Origin: Colwellia psychrerythraea
GTDB taxonomy: Bacteria > Pseudomonadota > Gammaproteobacteria > Enterobacterales > Alteromonadaceae
Assembly: GCA_002163005.1 (NCBI GenBank)
Contig: MAAF01000106.1
Location: forward strand, 26,950-90,949
DNA length: 64,000 nt
Direction: 5' to 3'
The notes beneath the pieces were generated by a model. That model searched no databases and was not told where the DNA came from. It saw nothing but the letters and a program-made list of their open reading frames with translations. The position numbers were made by a program, and so were the translations under genes. How positions within the stretch are numbered: position 1 is the first letter of the stretch; every line of letters starts with the position of its first letter. Shown here piece by piece: positions 26,378 through 36,242 of the stretch.

Positions 26378-29300
26378 TTACGCATTCGTTTTTTGCAAAC
26401 TGGCAGAGCGCCATAAATAATAGAGCGCGGGTAAAACGAGCAAGGTTAATAACATAGCGCTTGCCATACCACCTACCATAGGCGCAGCAATTCGGCTCAT
26501 CACTTCTGAACCTGTTCCTGTGCCATATAATATTGGTAATAAGCCAACAATAACCGTTCCTCCGGTCATCATAACGGGTCTTACTCTTAAACCTGCCCCA
26601 TGAAGTACTGCCTGTAAAATATCTGCTTTTGTTGTCATTTTTCCAGCGGTGGCATTATCGGTCAATAAGGCATTATACGCTTGATTTAAGTAAACCAGCA
26701 TAATAACGCCAATTTCTACTGCAACGCCAGCAAGGGCAATAAAACCAACACCTACTGCGACAGAGAAGTTGAAACCTTGTAAGTACATCAACCAAATGCT
26801 CCCTACCATAGCGAGTGGTAGTGTACCTAAAATCATGGCGACTTCAATGACATTACGAAAGTTTAGATACAGTAATACAATGATAATTGCCAACGTTAAT
26901 GGGACAACATAAATCAGTTTAGCTTTCGCCCTCTGCATGTATTCATACTGCCCTGCCCAAGTAATAGAATAACCCGTAGGAAGTTTTAATTCCTTATCTA
27001 GTACTGTTTGTGCATGGGTTACGTAACTACCAACATCAACGCCTTTTGTATCAGCCAAATCAATGAAAGCCCAACCCGTTAATCGGGCATTCTCTGATTT
27101 AATACCAGGTGGACCATCTTCAATAAATACATGGGCAACATCGCCTAACGAAATTCGCTGACCATTGGGGGTAACTATGGGTAATTTTGAAAGCTGCTCT
27201 GGTGAGTCTCGGTAATCTTGAGGATAACGTAAACTAACCGGGTAACGCTCTAAACCTTCTATTGTATTGGTAACATTCATACCGCCAATTGCGGTGGCAA
27301 CCACTTGTTGAATATCACTAATATTTAAACCATAACGAGCCGCTTTGCCACGTTGAATATCAACTTTGATATAGCGACCGCCAGCAACACGCTCAGAATA
27401 TACTGAAGCTGTGCCAGGTACTTTGGCCAAAATACTTTCAAGCTGTTGACCAATGGCTTGAATGGTTTCAAGTTTTGGTCCTGATATTTTAATGCCTACA
27501 GGTGTTTTTATCCCAGTAGCTAACATATCTATGCGGGTTTTTATTGGCATAACCCAGGCATTAGTGACACCGGGGAGTTTTACTAACGCATCAAGTTCTT
27601 TTTTCAAACTAGCACTAGTCATGCCTTCGCGCCATTCACTTTTAGGCTTAAATTGGATAAAGGTTTCTATCATAGTTAAGGGTGCAGGATCCGTTGCTGT
27701 TTCTGCGCGTCCCATTTTACCAAAAACGGTTTTTACTTCAGGTACGGTTTTAATCAGCTTGTCGGTTTGTTGCAGTAACTGTCTTGCTTGACCGATAGAT
27801 ATTCCAGGATAAGTGGTAGGCATATACATCAAATCACCTTCATCAAGGGGGGGAATGAATTCGCTGCCTATTTTATCTAACGGATATAAACCAATGATAA
27901 GCACGACTACGGCGGCAGTTAAGGTAACTTTAGGAAAGCGTAATACTGTTTTGAGCGCAGGTAAGTACAATGCTGTTAAGAATTTATTCACCGGATTTTT
28001 ATGTTCAGCGAGAACTTTGCCACGAATAAAATAACCCATTAATACTGGTACCAAGGTAATAGCTAACGCAGCAGCGGCCGCCATTGCATAGGTTTTAGTG
28101 AAAGCGAGCGGTGAAAACATACGACCTTCTTGCGCTTCAAGGGTAAATACCGGCACAAAGCTGACCGTGATAATGAGCAAGCTAAAGAACAATGCCGGAC
28201 CCACTTCGCTGGCGGAATCAATCACAATTTGCCAACGCTTTTCGTTTGATAAGGGCTGATCTTGGGGTAAGCGCTCCATGTGCTTGTGCATGTTTTCAAT
28301 CATTACAATCGCGCCATCAACCATAGCACCAATAGCAATAGCAATACCGCCAAGAGACATGATGTTGGCATTTAAACCTTGAGCATGCATCACGATAAAG
28401 GCTGTTAAAATACCGACAGGAATGCTAATGATCACCACTAAAGAAGAACGAAGATGAAAGAGAAAAATGACGCACACTAAAGCGACAACACCAAACTCCT
28501 CTAAAAGTTTCATTGCTAAGTTGCTTACTGCGCGTTCAATTAATGCCGATCTGTCATAAACAGGAACAATTTCTACCCCTTCAGGTAAACCTTTTTTCAA
28601 CTGTTCTAGTTTAGCCTTTACACCATTAATGACCTGCTGAGCATTTTCACCAAAGCGCATCACTACAATGCCGCCAACGGTTTCACCTTCACCATTAAGC
28701 TCGGCAATGCCACGGCGCATTTGTGGACCCGTGCCTATTTGTGCAACATCTTTAAGTAATAAGGGGGTTCCGTTTTCATTAACACCTAAGGGAATATTTT
28801 CAAGATCTTCAACGCCTTTAAGATAGCCCGTTGCTCTTACCATGTATTCAGCTTCGGCCATTTCGACCACAGAAGCGCCAATCTCTTGGTTACCTTGTTT
28901 GATGGCTGTTTGAATAAGAGAAAGTGGAATACCAAAAGCCCGCAGTTTGTCTGGATTAACCTGTACTTGGTATTGCTTAACCATGCCGCCAAGTGCGGTT
29001 ACCTCTGAAACACCTTTTACCGTTTGCAGTTCATATTTTAAAAACCAGTCTTGTAAGCTACGTAACTGACTTAAATCATGTTGGCCCGTTTTGTCGATCA
29101 AAGAATAAAGGTATACCCAACCAACGCCTGTCGCATCAGGGCCTAATTGCGGTTTTGCATCACTGGGTAAATTAGGAGATACCTGACTTAAATATTCTAA
29201 TACCCGAGATCGAGCCCAATAAAGATCGGTATCTTCTTCAAAAATAATATACACATAAGAATCACCAAAAAAGGAGAAACCACGAACAGTTACTGCGCCA

Positions 29301-29530
29301 GGTACTGACAACATGGCGGTGGTAAGTGGGTAAGTAACCTGATCTTCAACAACTTGCGGTGCTTGTCCGGGATAACTCGTTTTGATAATAACTTGCACAT
29401 CTGATAAATCAGGCAATGCATCAATAGGCGTATTTTTTACTGCATACAAACCTGCGCCCACTAAAATCATAGTGGCCAATATGACGAAGAAACGATTACC
29501 TACTGACCAACGAATAATGGCAGCAATCAT
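26378..29530 (-). CDS. cusA: CusA-type heavy-metal RND efflux pump
   Basis: 1050 aa, inner-membrane proton-driven pump of the HME-RND class. Twelve helices and two large periplasmic loops are laid out as in CusA. The helix-4 signature GAMVDGAIVMIENMHKHMERLP is CusA-like (Cu+/Ag+) rather than the DxxDE form of Zn/Co CzcA. Methionine-rich periplasmic pore residues appear in GDLMYMPTTYPG and NAWVMPIKTRIDMLATG. The start overlaps the cusB stop by 4 bases (ATGA). Metal preference is inferred from these motifs and the neighbours. Confidence 0.92.
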   Translation of the reverse strand: MIAAIIRWSVGNRFFVILATMILVGAGLYAVKNTPIDALPDLSDVQVIIKTSYPGQAPQVVEDQVTYPLTTAMLSVPGAVTVRGFSFFGDSYVYIIFEEDTDLYWARSRVLEYLSQVSPNLPSDAKPQLGPDATGVGWVYLYSLIDKTGQHDLSQLRSLQDWFLKYELQTVKGVSEVTALGGMVKQYQVQVNPDKLRAFGIPLSLIQTAIKQGNQEIGASVVEMAEAEYMVRATGYLKGVEDLENIPLGVNENGTPLLLKDVAQIGTGPQMRRGIAELNGEGETVGGIVVMRFGENAQQVINGVKAKLEQLKKGLPEGVEIVPVYDRSALIERAVSNLAMKLLEEFGVVALVCVIFLFHLRSSLVVIISIPVGILTAFIVMHAQGLNANIMSLGGIAIAIGAMVDGAIVMIENMHKHMERLPQDQPLSNEKRWQIVIDSASEVGPALFFSLLIITVSFVPVFTLEAQEGRMFSPLAFTKTYAMAAAAALAITLVPVLMGYFIRGKVLAEHKNPVNKFLTALYLPALKTVLRFPKVTLTAAVVVLIIGLYPLDKIGSEFIPPLDEGDLMYMPTTYPGISIGQARQLLQQTDKLIKTVPEVKTVFGKMGRAETATDPAPLTMIETFIQFKPKSEWREGMTSASLKKELDALVKLPGVTNAWVMPIKTRIDMLATGIKTPVGIKISGPKLETIQAIGQQLESILAKVPGTASVYSERVAGGRYIKVDIQRGKAARYGLNISDIQQVVATAIGGMNVTNTIEGLERYPVSLRYPQDYRDSPEQLSKLPIVTPNGQRISLGDVAHVFIEDGPPGIKSENARLTGWAFIDLADTKGVDVGSYVTHAQTVLDKELKLPTGYSITWAGQYEYMQRAKAKLIYVVPLTLAIIIVLLYLNFRNVIEVAMILGTLPLAMVGSIWLMYLQGFNFSVAVGVGFIALAGVAVEIGVIMLVYLNQAYNALLTDNATAGKMTTKADILQAVLHGAGLRVRPVMMTGGTVIVGLLPILYGTGTGSEVMSRIAAPMVGGMASAMLLTLLVLPALYYLWRSASLQKTNA

Positions 29531-31092
29531 TGTTTTTCTCCCTGAGCCATGTCGTGCTGCATGCCTTTTTTCATCGCCATTGCGCTAACAATAATGAATT
29601 CGCCCTCTCTAATTTCGAAGGTAAACATTAAATAAGCATCAACATTAAATAGTGCCATATCTACGGATTCACTTACCATGAAATCAACACTAGCAGGCGC
29701 TCGGTTCCATTTTTCAATCGCTTCACGATCGATAGTCACCATGCGGTGATCGGTCATCACGGAAGTGACGGTGCCATGTACTGTTGCCGAAGATACGTCA
29801 TTATTACTTTCGTCTGTAGAATCATCAGATTGAAATTCTTCAATATACATACGTTTAAAGTCTGACGTTTTACTGGACTCAGAGTCGAGTAAGAACTGAG
29901 CGGAACTGACCACTTTCTCTCCAACAGCAAGACCAGAAATAATCTCGATATTATCGCGATCAAAACGACCAATTTTCACTGCCACTGACTTAAAGTAACC
30001 TTCGCCTAACGCTAAAACCACTCTGTCTTGGTTACCCGTACGAATAACGGCTTCTTTTGGTACTTGCAAAGCGGGTTCGTTGTCATTGATTGCAATTGAA
30101 ATTTGCGCGAACATATTCGGTCTTAAATCACCGTGCTGGTTATTAAAATGCAGTCTAACAATACCGGTTCTAGTTTTTGGATTTAACATAGGATGTACGT
30201 GTTCAACTTTACCGTTCCACTGTTTGGAAGGTAAATAATCTAAACGCATGCTGGCACTATCGCCCATGGCAACTTTAAAGACATCGCGCTCAAAAACTTC
30301 TGCTTTCACCCATACCTGGGTTAAATCGACTATGGATAACATCATTGTCTCTGGTTTAACGTAGAAACCTTCTCTGATAAATAAGCTTTCTACTACACCA
30401 TTTTGTGGAGCGTAAAAAGTAACGTTTAACTGGACTTTTTTATCCTTTTTTAACGCGTTAATAGCCTTACGAGGAATTTGTAACGCGATAAGACGATTTT
30501 CAGCGGCGGTAATTAAACGTTTATTTTTTCGATCTAATGCGAGCAGTAATTCTTCTTGAGCATTTACTAATTCAGGTGAATATATGTCATAAAGTGGCTG
30601 ACCCTTTGTCAACGGATCACCAATAGCGTTGATGTAGAGCTTTTCAACCCAGCCTGCAATACGTGGGTGAATATGCACCAATTTATCTTCATCATAAGTG
30701 ACATAACCCACTGTTTCTATTGTAGTCTTGAGTGGAAGGTAAGTCGCTGTCGTAGTACGTACACCTAAGTTGTTAATAACACTCGGCGATATTTTTATGG
30801 TACCGACGCCTTCATCAATTGTATTATTTTGACTACCGTAATAAGGGATCAGATCCATGCCCATAGGGGATTGACCAGGTTGGTCACGTCTAAAATTTGC
30901 ATCCATTGGCGCTACCCAGTACAAAGGTTTATTTTCTTTGGTACTGTTATCAGTAACGTTTGTCTTAGATGGTAAAAAGGTTGTGACAACTAAGGTTATT
31001 ATTATCCCTAAAACTAAACCTGTTAATGCAACTAGCCCTATTTTTAACGGTGAACGTTTTATTGAGTTGTTGGTCTCTTTATTGATAGTCAT
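29527..31092 (-). CDS. cusB: CusB-type membrane-fusion protein with fused metal-binding domains
   Basis: 521 aa periplasmic adaptor anchored by an N-terminal helix (LVALTGLVLGIIITLVVTTFL). Residues about 55-85 hold a heavy-metal-binding segment YWVAPMDANFRRDQPGQSPM then GMDLIPYYG, in which the usual cysteine of the Y-x-C-PM motif is replaced by V/A. The lipoyl/hairpin and barrel domains follow (GWVEKLYINAIGDPLTKGQPL; FYAPQNGVVESLFIREG). A C-terminal domain of about 75 residues resembles CusF (GTVTSVMTDHRMVTI; IEKWNRAP; FEIREGEFIIVSAMAMKK), a copper chaperone usually encoded separately. Ends in a His/Met-rich tail. Confidence 0.88.
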   Translation of the reverse strand: MTINKETNNSIKRSPLKIGLVALTGLVLGIIITLVVTTFLPSKTNVTDNSTKENKPLYWVAPMDANFRRDQPGQSPMGMDLIPYYGSQNNTIDEGVGTIKISPSVINNLGVRTTTATYLPLKTTIETVGYVTYDEDKLVHIHPRIAGWVEKLYINAIGDPLTKGQPLYDIYSPELVNAQEELLLALDRKNKRLITAAENRLIALQIPRKAINALKKDKKVQLNVTFYAPQNGVVESLFIREGFYVKPETMMLSIVDLTQVWVKAEVFERDVFKVAMGDSASMRLDYLPSKQWNGKVEHVHPMLNPKTRTGIVRLHFNNQHGDLRPNMFAQISIAINDNEPALQVPKEAVIRTGNQDRVVLALGEGYFKSVAVKIGRFDRDNIEIISGLAVGEKVVSSAQFLLDSESSKTSDFKRMYIEEFQSDDSTDESNNDVSSATVHGTVTSVMTDHRMVTIDREAIEKWNRAPASVDFMVSESVDMALFNVDAYLMFTFEIREGEFIIVSAMAMKKGMQHDMAQGEKQ

Positions 31093-32555
31093 TATTTTTC
31101 CTCACCCATAGCAAAGTCTGCCGGTGTATTGTTCGTAGCCAAACTACCGACAAAAAGGTAATTCAGTTCTAAAATTATTTTTTGCTGTTCAACAGCAATT
31201 TTTAGTTGTTCTATCTCGGCATTAAGTACGGCGATGCGTGATCGTACAACTTCTGAAAAATCGCCATCATCGTTGGTATATGCCGTTAATGAGGCTTCTG
31301 CTTGATCGTGAATTTGCGGTAACAGTCTTGTTTGGTAAAGTGTTTTACGATTATTCAATCGTGACAAACGTCCTTGTGCACTAGAGAAAGCTCCGAGTAA
31401 CTGACGTAGCAATAGTATTTTTTCTGTTTTCACCGCTTCTGTTGCTGATACCGCTGATTTTACTGTCATATCTTGACGATTATCAGTAAACAATGGCAGA
31501 TCGAAAGTCACCCCAACAGAGAATAAATCTGCTCGATTATTACCCAGAGCATCATCATCACGATAGCCATAACTTGCGTTAATGGCCCATTCGGGTTGAT
31601 AGGCTTGTTCTGCCAAATTTATGCCTGTTTTTGTCGCTAGTATTTTTTTATCTAACGCAATAATTGCAGGGTGTTTAACAAAAATTTGAGTCAGTTCTGC
31701 AACAGATAACCAATGGTTATTGCTCAGCTCATTACTTTTCAAATTTGCACGGGCTGAACCCGAATGGATCAAATCTTTATGAAGTAAATCTAACTGAGGC
31801 AGTTGTTTAGCCAATTTCATATTCTGTAGTTGACCGACCTCACTCATGTTTACTTGCGTTGTGTTAGCAATAAATGCCGTTGATAGCCATTGCGTTAACC
31901 TGCCTACATAAGCATTTTTCTGTTGCGCTAGACTATCGAGTCGATCATCGAGCTGTGTTAATTCAAGTTGGGCACGAACAATATCCTGTTGCCTTGTTCT
32001 ACCTAAGGTTGAAGAATAACTGGCTTGAGCGACATCAGCTAACTGCTCGAACAAGGAACGATTTTGTTCAATCAGGATAATACTTTGTTGAACGTTATAA
32101 GCATCAAGCCACAAACTGCCAACCGTAACCGCCACTTTGGCTTCTCTGTCGCTACGTTGAAAGGGATAAGCTTCACTTTGAATACGTAATTGCTGATTTT
32201 TTATTGTCAGGCTATCACCACGAGGAAACATTTGGGTAATACCCACTTTTAGCTGTGTCATTCCCTCTTGAGAAAAATTAAAACCATCGGTAGGCAGGTT
32301 TGCTAATGCGACCGACATTTTAGGATCTGGCAAACTTGAAGCTGCATTGCTCATGGCCTCAACGGCTTGTTGCTGGTGTTTATTGCCCGTGAGCCAAGGG
32401 TCGTTTTTTTGCGCGGTTGTTACGGTATGATTAAATGACCAAACCTTTTTATTATCAGCAGCCTGAAGAATAGGGCTAATAGCACAGAGCCCACTCAATG
32501 TTATGACGCTGGCAATAATTGTGCGCGCGCTAACGGGAAAAGAAAATGAAAACAT
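31092..32555 (-). CDS. cusC: CusC/TolC-type outer-membrane efflux protein
   Basis: 487 aa with a signal peptide (TIIASVITLSGLCAISPILQAA). Two long helical repeats typical of TolC proteins: the first around TQLKVGITQMFPRGDSLTIKNQQL, the second around DLFSVGVTFDLPLFTDNRQDMTV. No lipobox cysteine at the cleavage site, unlike E. coli CusC. The strong ribosome site AGGAGGGAGTC precedes ATG 32555. The stop and the cusB start share base 31092. It forms the outer-membrane duct of the CusCBA complex. Confidence 0.88.
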   Translation of the reverse strand: MFSFSFPVSARTIIASVITLSGLCAISPILQAADNKKVWSFNHTVTTAQKNDPWLTGNKHQQQAVEAMSNAASSLPDPKMSVALANLPTDGFNFSQEGMTQLKVGITQMFPRGDSLTIKNQQLRIQSEAYPFQRSDREAKVAVTVGSLWLDAYNVQQSIILIEQNRSLFEQLADVAQASYSSTLGRTRQQDIVRAQLELTQLDDRLDSLAQQKNAYVGRLTQWLSTAFIANTTQVNMSEVGQLQNMKLAKQLPQLDLLHKDLIHSGSARANLKSNELSNNHWLSVAELTQIFVKHPAIIALDKKILATKTGINLAEQAYQPEWAINASYGYRDDDALGNNRADLFSVGVTFDLPLFTDNRQDMTVKSAVSATEAVKTEKILLLRQLLGAFSSAQGRLSRLNNRKTLYQTRLLPQIHDQAEASLTAYTNDDGDFSEVVRSRIAVLNAEIEQLKIAVEQQKIILELNYLFVGSLATNNTPADFAMGEEK

Positions 32556-32674
32556 GACTCCCTCCTAAGGGAATATTTACGGTAATGATGAGACGCTTTT
32601 TTGCATCAGCGATACTTTGTAAGTTATCAACTATAAAATTTAAACAGCAGAATGTAGACGCAGTGAGACTGTGA

Positions 32675-33112
32675 TTAGCTCAGAATGGGTGGTCTATAAA
32701 GGGAGGTAAGTGTTTGACTCGTGGTAATTACAGTGAGTGAATTTATTTTATTGGGAGTTGCAAATACAGGGGTGTAATTGATAACCATTGAAAATGCCGA
32801 TACGGTTGAGCAGGCACCTGTTAAACAATCGCACTCTTGTTCACAACAACTTTTAGGAAGCATAGAAGAACAAGCTTTTTTTGCCATTACTTCTTCATCA
32901 CAATCAGACATACTACCCATGTGAGCAGTCGATTTTTCTATTTTTTCTAAAGTATGATGTGAACTTTTCATTGATGACATTTCAGTCATCGATTGCGCAC
33001 TTAATTGCATAGCTGTCATACGATAAAACATAGTCATTGATGCCATTGATTGGCCGATAAAGATCAAACAAAGCAAAAAAACTATTACTGTTTTATTGAT
33101 AAAAGTAGGCAC
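32675..33112 (-). CDS. Exported Met/His/Cys-rich small protein of the copper operon
   Basis: 145 aa. The N-terminal hydrophobic segment (VIVFLLCLIFIGQSMA) is a signal or anchor. The middle is rich in possible metal ligands: MTEMSSMKSSHH, HMGSMSDCDEE, then MLPKSCCEQECDCLTGAC with a cluster of cysteines. The end SLYRPPILS resembles the C-terminus of small copper-linked DUF2946-type proteins. First gene upstream of cusC on the same strand (119-bp gap), so probably co-transcribed. A periplasmic metal buffer or sensor is inferred; the function is unproven. Confidence 0.7.
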   Translation of the reverse strand: MPTFINKTVIVFLLCLIFIGQSMASMTMFYRMTAMQLSAQSMTEMSSMKSSHHTLEKIEKSTAHMGSMSDCDEEVMAKKACSSMLPKSCCEQECDCLTGACSTVSAFSMVINYTPVFATPNKINSLTVITTSQTLTSLYRPPILS

Positions 33113-33370
33113 AAGCAGTACTTAGATTATGAGTTAGGTACTATTAACTAGTTAATAACTAGGCAATAAGAAGTCCTTTAATTCTAGCATCATTGAAAAG
33201 AAGATAGCAATAATACCAAGTCTATTAAATTTATTTCCAATTTAGAGCTGTGTTTGTGAGCTTAAAATTTTCATCGAATATTCTATTTCAATAGTTTGTT
33301 CAATAATTTTGTTACTTATTCTTAACTCATACATCTATTAATTACACTTAATAGAAAATATGAGAGCACC

Positions 33371-34543
33371 ATGAAACATGTAAACAAGACAATTACGCTC
33401 CTATGCCTGATGTTAGTAGGGCTATCCAGCTGTCATGATTCATCTAAAGAAGAAACAATGTTAGACCCCGTACTTGTTGCACAAGGCAAAGATATATTTC
33501 GCTTTGATACCTTTGGCGATGAGCAACTATGGACAGATACGTTGCAATTACACAATGTTGTTGCTGGTGCAGTCGATCCGGTAACCGCTTTGTCAGTCGG
33601 CCTTAAAGTTGATTCTGAGGTATTACCTGAAGGTGTATTACAAATGGTTGATCTTACCGATCCCGCCACTACTATCACCTTATTAAAGCTCAATGCTGTC
33701 GTTGGTTTACAAGGTGATGTTCAAGAAATTAATGGTAAAGATACTTTAGTTAGCCTTGGGGTGACCTGTGCCTTGTGTCACTCAACGGTAGATGATTCTG
33801 TTGCTCCGGGCATTGGTAAACGATTGGATGGCTGGGCAAATAGAGATCTAAATCCTGGTGTTATTTTGTCTTTGTCTCCAGCCTTACAAGATCAGGCGAC
33901 TCAAGAAGTACTGCTATCTTGGGGCGCTGGCAAGTATGATGCATACTGGAATCAAGATGGCCTTAATGACCCTACCGTAATACCGCCAGCCTATGGCTTA
34001 AAAGACGTAGCATTAGCAACCTATACGGGTGAAGGAAGTATTTCATATTGGAATGCTTATGTTGCCGTGACACAAATGGGCGCGGAAGGTAATTTTATTG
34101 ATGAAAGGTTAGGGCTTAATATCATGCACAATCCTGATTTAGTTACCGATAAACTGCCTGCATTAGAAGCTTATCAACTTTCTTTAAATGCACCAAAAGC
34201 GCCTGAAGGTAGCTTTGATACTGAAGCAGCCACCCGAGGAAAAATAGTATTTAATAATCAAGGAAATTGTAGCTCTTGTCATAGCGGCGATAAATTTACC
34301 GATGCTGACACACAACTTCATTACCCTGATGTTATCGGTACAGACCCAATGTTAGCCAGCAGAAGTATCACAGGAAAATACCGTACCACACCATTAGCAG
34401 GCGTATGGCAACATCCGCCTTATTTTCATGATGGTAGCGCCGCCACGTTACTAGATGTAGTTGACCATTATAATAATCACTTTGCTTTAGGATTAATGTC
34501 TTCAGAAAAAGATGATTTAGTGCAATATTTACTATCATTATAA
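33371..34543 (+). CDS. Diheme cytochrome c lipoprotein
   Basis: 390 aa. The signal peptide ends in the lipobox VGLSSC, so the mature protein is lipid-anchored at the cysteine in SSCHDSSKEE. Two haem sites: CALCH at 133-137 and CSSCH at 300-304. Distal methionines may serve as axial ligands. The overall layout resembles MauG/di-haem peroxidase relatives, with the closing segment TPLAGVWQHPPYFHDGSAATLLDVVDHYN typical of that group, but the N-terminal half is unlike classic CcpA. Substrate unknown. Divergent from the copper operon with a 258-bp spacer. Confidence 0.83.
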   Translation: MKHVNKTITLLCLMLVGLSSCHDSSKEETMLDPVLVAQGKDIFRFDTFGDEQLWTDTLQLHNVVAGAVDPVTALSVGLKVDSEVLPEGVLQMVDLTDPATTITLLKLNAVVGLQGDVQEINGKDTLVSLGVTCALCHSTVDDSVAPGIGKRLDGWANRDLNPGVILSLSPALQDQATQEVLLSWGAGKYDAYWNQDGLNDPTVIPPAYGLKDVALATYTGEGSISYWNAYVAVTQMGAEGNFIDERLGLNIMHNPDLVTDKLPALEAYQLSLNAPKAPEGSFDTEAATRGKIVFNNQGNCSSCHSGDKFTDADTQLHYPDVIGTDPMLASRSITGKYRTTPLAGVWQHPPYFHDGSAATLLDVVDHYNNHFALGLMSSEKDDLVQYLLSL

Positions 34544-34765
34544 ATTAGTTCGGGGAAACAAAGTTACTTAGCATGTATCAGCTAGCGTTGGGCTGAAGTG
34601 AAAAAGTGCACCTACAGTCATTGTCTGTTTATGCATGGCTGTATAGGTTAGTTGTATCGGTTATGACAGGCGCACTGCGTTTTAAGTTTGAGTATATTCT
34701 CAGTAAAACATAAGCAATCTATAGCTAATTTCACAGTGATTTATAAGCAATTTACAGGTAAATAC

Positions 34766-35431
34766 ATGACAGAAATTGATTCTTTAACGACAACAGAAGA
34801 CTACCAACTTATTACTCATATTTTAGCGGGTAATATTAATGCGTACGAAGTAGTGATACGCCGCTATAACCAGCTTATGTATCGCATAGCCAGAGGAATT
34901 TGTGCTGATGACGATGAGGCGATGGATATTGTGCAAGAAGCGCATATTACCGCTTATCAAAAACTCTCCTCTTTTAAGGGGCCTAAAGGTTTTATGAGTT
35001 GGATTGCTATCATAACGCGAAATATTGCTTTAATGCGTTTAAGAAAATCTAGTCGCTTAAGCTATAAAGAGGAGGAAGAAGTGTTTACTTTAATTGAACT
35101 TGATACCGCAGCCGAGCCGATACATGACGTCATTGCTAATGAGCAAACTAAAGCCACGCTAGAGCAATTAATTAATGCATTACCTATAAATTATCGTGCT
35201 ATCTTTATTTTACGTGCTATTGAACAAATGGCTATAAACGATATTGCTCAAATCCTATCACTTGAATATAACGTAGTAAAAGTACGATTTTATCGAGCTA
35301 AAATAATGTTAAAAGTAGAAGTTAGGGATGTACTCACCGAACAGAACCTTAGCTTGTATGAATTTGCAGGTGATCGCTGTGACAAAATAACTCACAATGT
35401 AATGGCTGCTATCAAACAGGAAAGTCGATAA
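34766..35431 (+). CDS. ECF-type RNA polymerase sigma factor
   Basis: 221 aa from ATG 34766. Region 2 covers about 20-88 (YEVVIRRYNQLMYRIARGICADDDEAMDIVQEAHITAYQKL, then FMSWIAIITRNIALMRLRKS). Region 4 covers about 125-180 (LEQLINALPINYRAIFILRAIEQMAINDIAQILSLEYNVVKVRFYRAKIML). The C-terminal tail of about 35 residues has no usual anti-sigma contact motif. An anti-sigma gene is not visible next to it, and only decayed sequence follows. A longer frame from TTG 34688 is open but lacks support. Confidence 0.9.
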   Translation: MTEIDSLTTTEDYQLITHILAGNINAYEVVIRRYNQLMYRIARGICADDDEAMDIVQEAHITAYQKLSSFKGPKGFMSWIAIITRNIALMRLRKSSRLSYKEEEEVFTLIELDTAAEPIHDVIANEQTKATLEQLINALPINYRAIFILRAIEQMAINDIAQILSLEYNVVKVRFYRAKIMLKVEVRDVLTEQNLSLYEFAGDRCDKITHNVMAAIKQESR

Positions 35432-36242
35432 TTTTTAATAACCGAGCTGATAACGATAAAGGCGAATGCTCGTTATCAGCAAGAAAACTTACGACTGAAT
35501 ATTTTTTTTAAGGAAAATAACGAGGACATCAAGAAAGCGTCCACATATGCCCTAGTTAGTTTTGTGAGATTAATTTGTGATAGGAGAGATAATATCTGAC
35601 AACAATAAGATATGAGCGTAGATATACATATCGTCTGGAAAGTGCGCACAGAAGACATAAAGTACTCCCTATTATGAAGGTCAACTTTCTGTTCAACAGC
35701 TGGCATAGGTTTCATACTTCTATGGCGCTCCGAGGATGGGCTGTGTAGGCTTATCTATTTATTTGTCCTACGTTATAGTCAGCTTATCACTATTTGTTTG
35801 AATAGGATGCTCAAATATGGTTTTTCTAACCCCCCGTTAAGGTGCCAGTTTCGTCAGCATTTCCTAGTTAAATAGCACCGTTTTTGTTAAGGGAAAACCC
35901 ACTGCTATCGTTAAGTCCAGCTGGATCAGGATTAAAATTTGCTAGCCGTTCTAAAACACCTGTAATGCCAAAAATTCCTTTTAGAGTTGTGTTAGATATA
36001 GTAACAGCTTATTAACTTCTTATCTTTGATGTGTCAGTATTTTTTACAGCTGGTTAACGTTTGGTGTTTTAGCTCTAATATAACCACTTGAAAAGCGGGT
36101 ATAAATTTTATTGGTACTAAAATTGCTGTGTATCGAGCGCAATGAAATATGCATTCCTTCTTCTGAAGTTTCTGTCTCAAAATTATTGGGACAGGGTTGA
36201 AAAGAGATTTTTCATTAAACAAATAACTTAAAGGAATTCAAA
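35432..36242. other. Gene-poor 810-bp stretch with probable gene debris
   Basis: No convincing gene. Two short minus-strand frames (35476-35715 and 36034-36222) have no recognised domain or ribosome site. Around 35865-36000 on the minus strand an unstarted frame of about 40 codons reads coherently (NTTLKGIFGITGVLERLANF then NPDPAGLNDSSGF) before a stop, which looks like the tail of a lost gene. Confidence 0.5.

Noticed and set aside
35476..35715. 79-codon minus-strand frame after the sigma factor
   Set aside because: No domain, no start signal, and the translated sequence looks random; kept only as part of the gene-poor interval.
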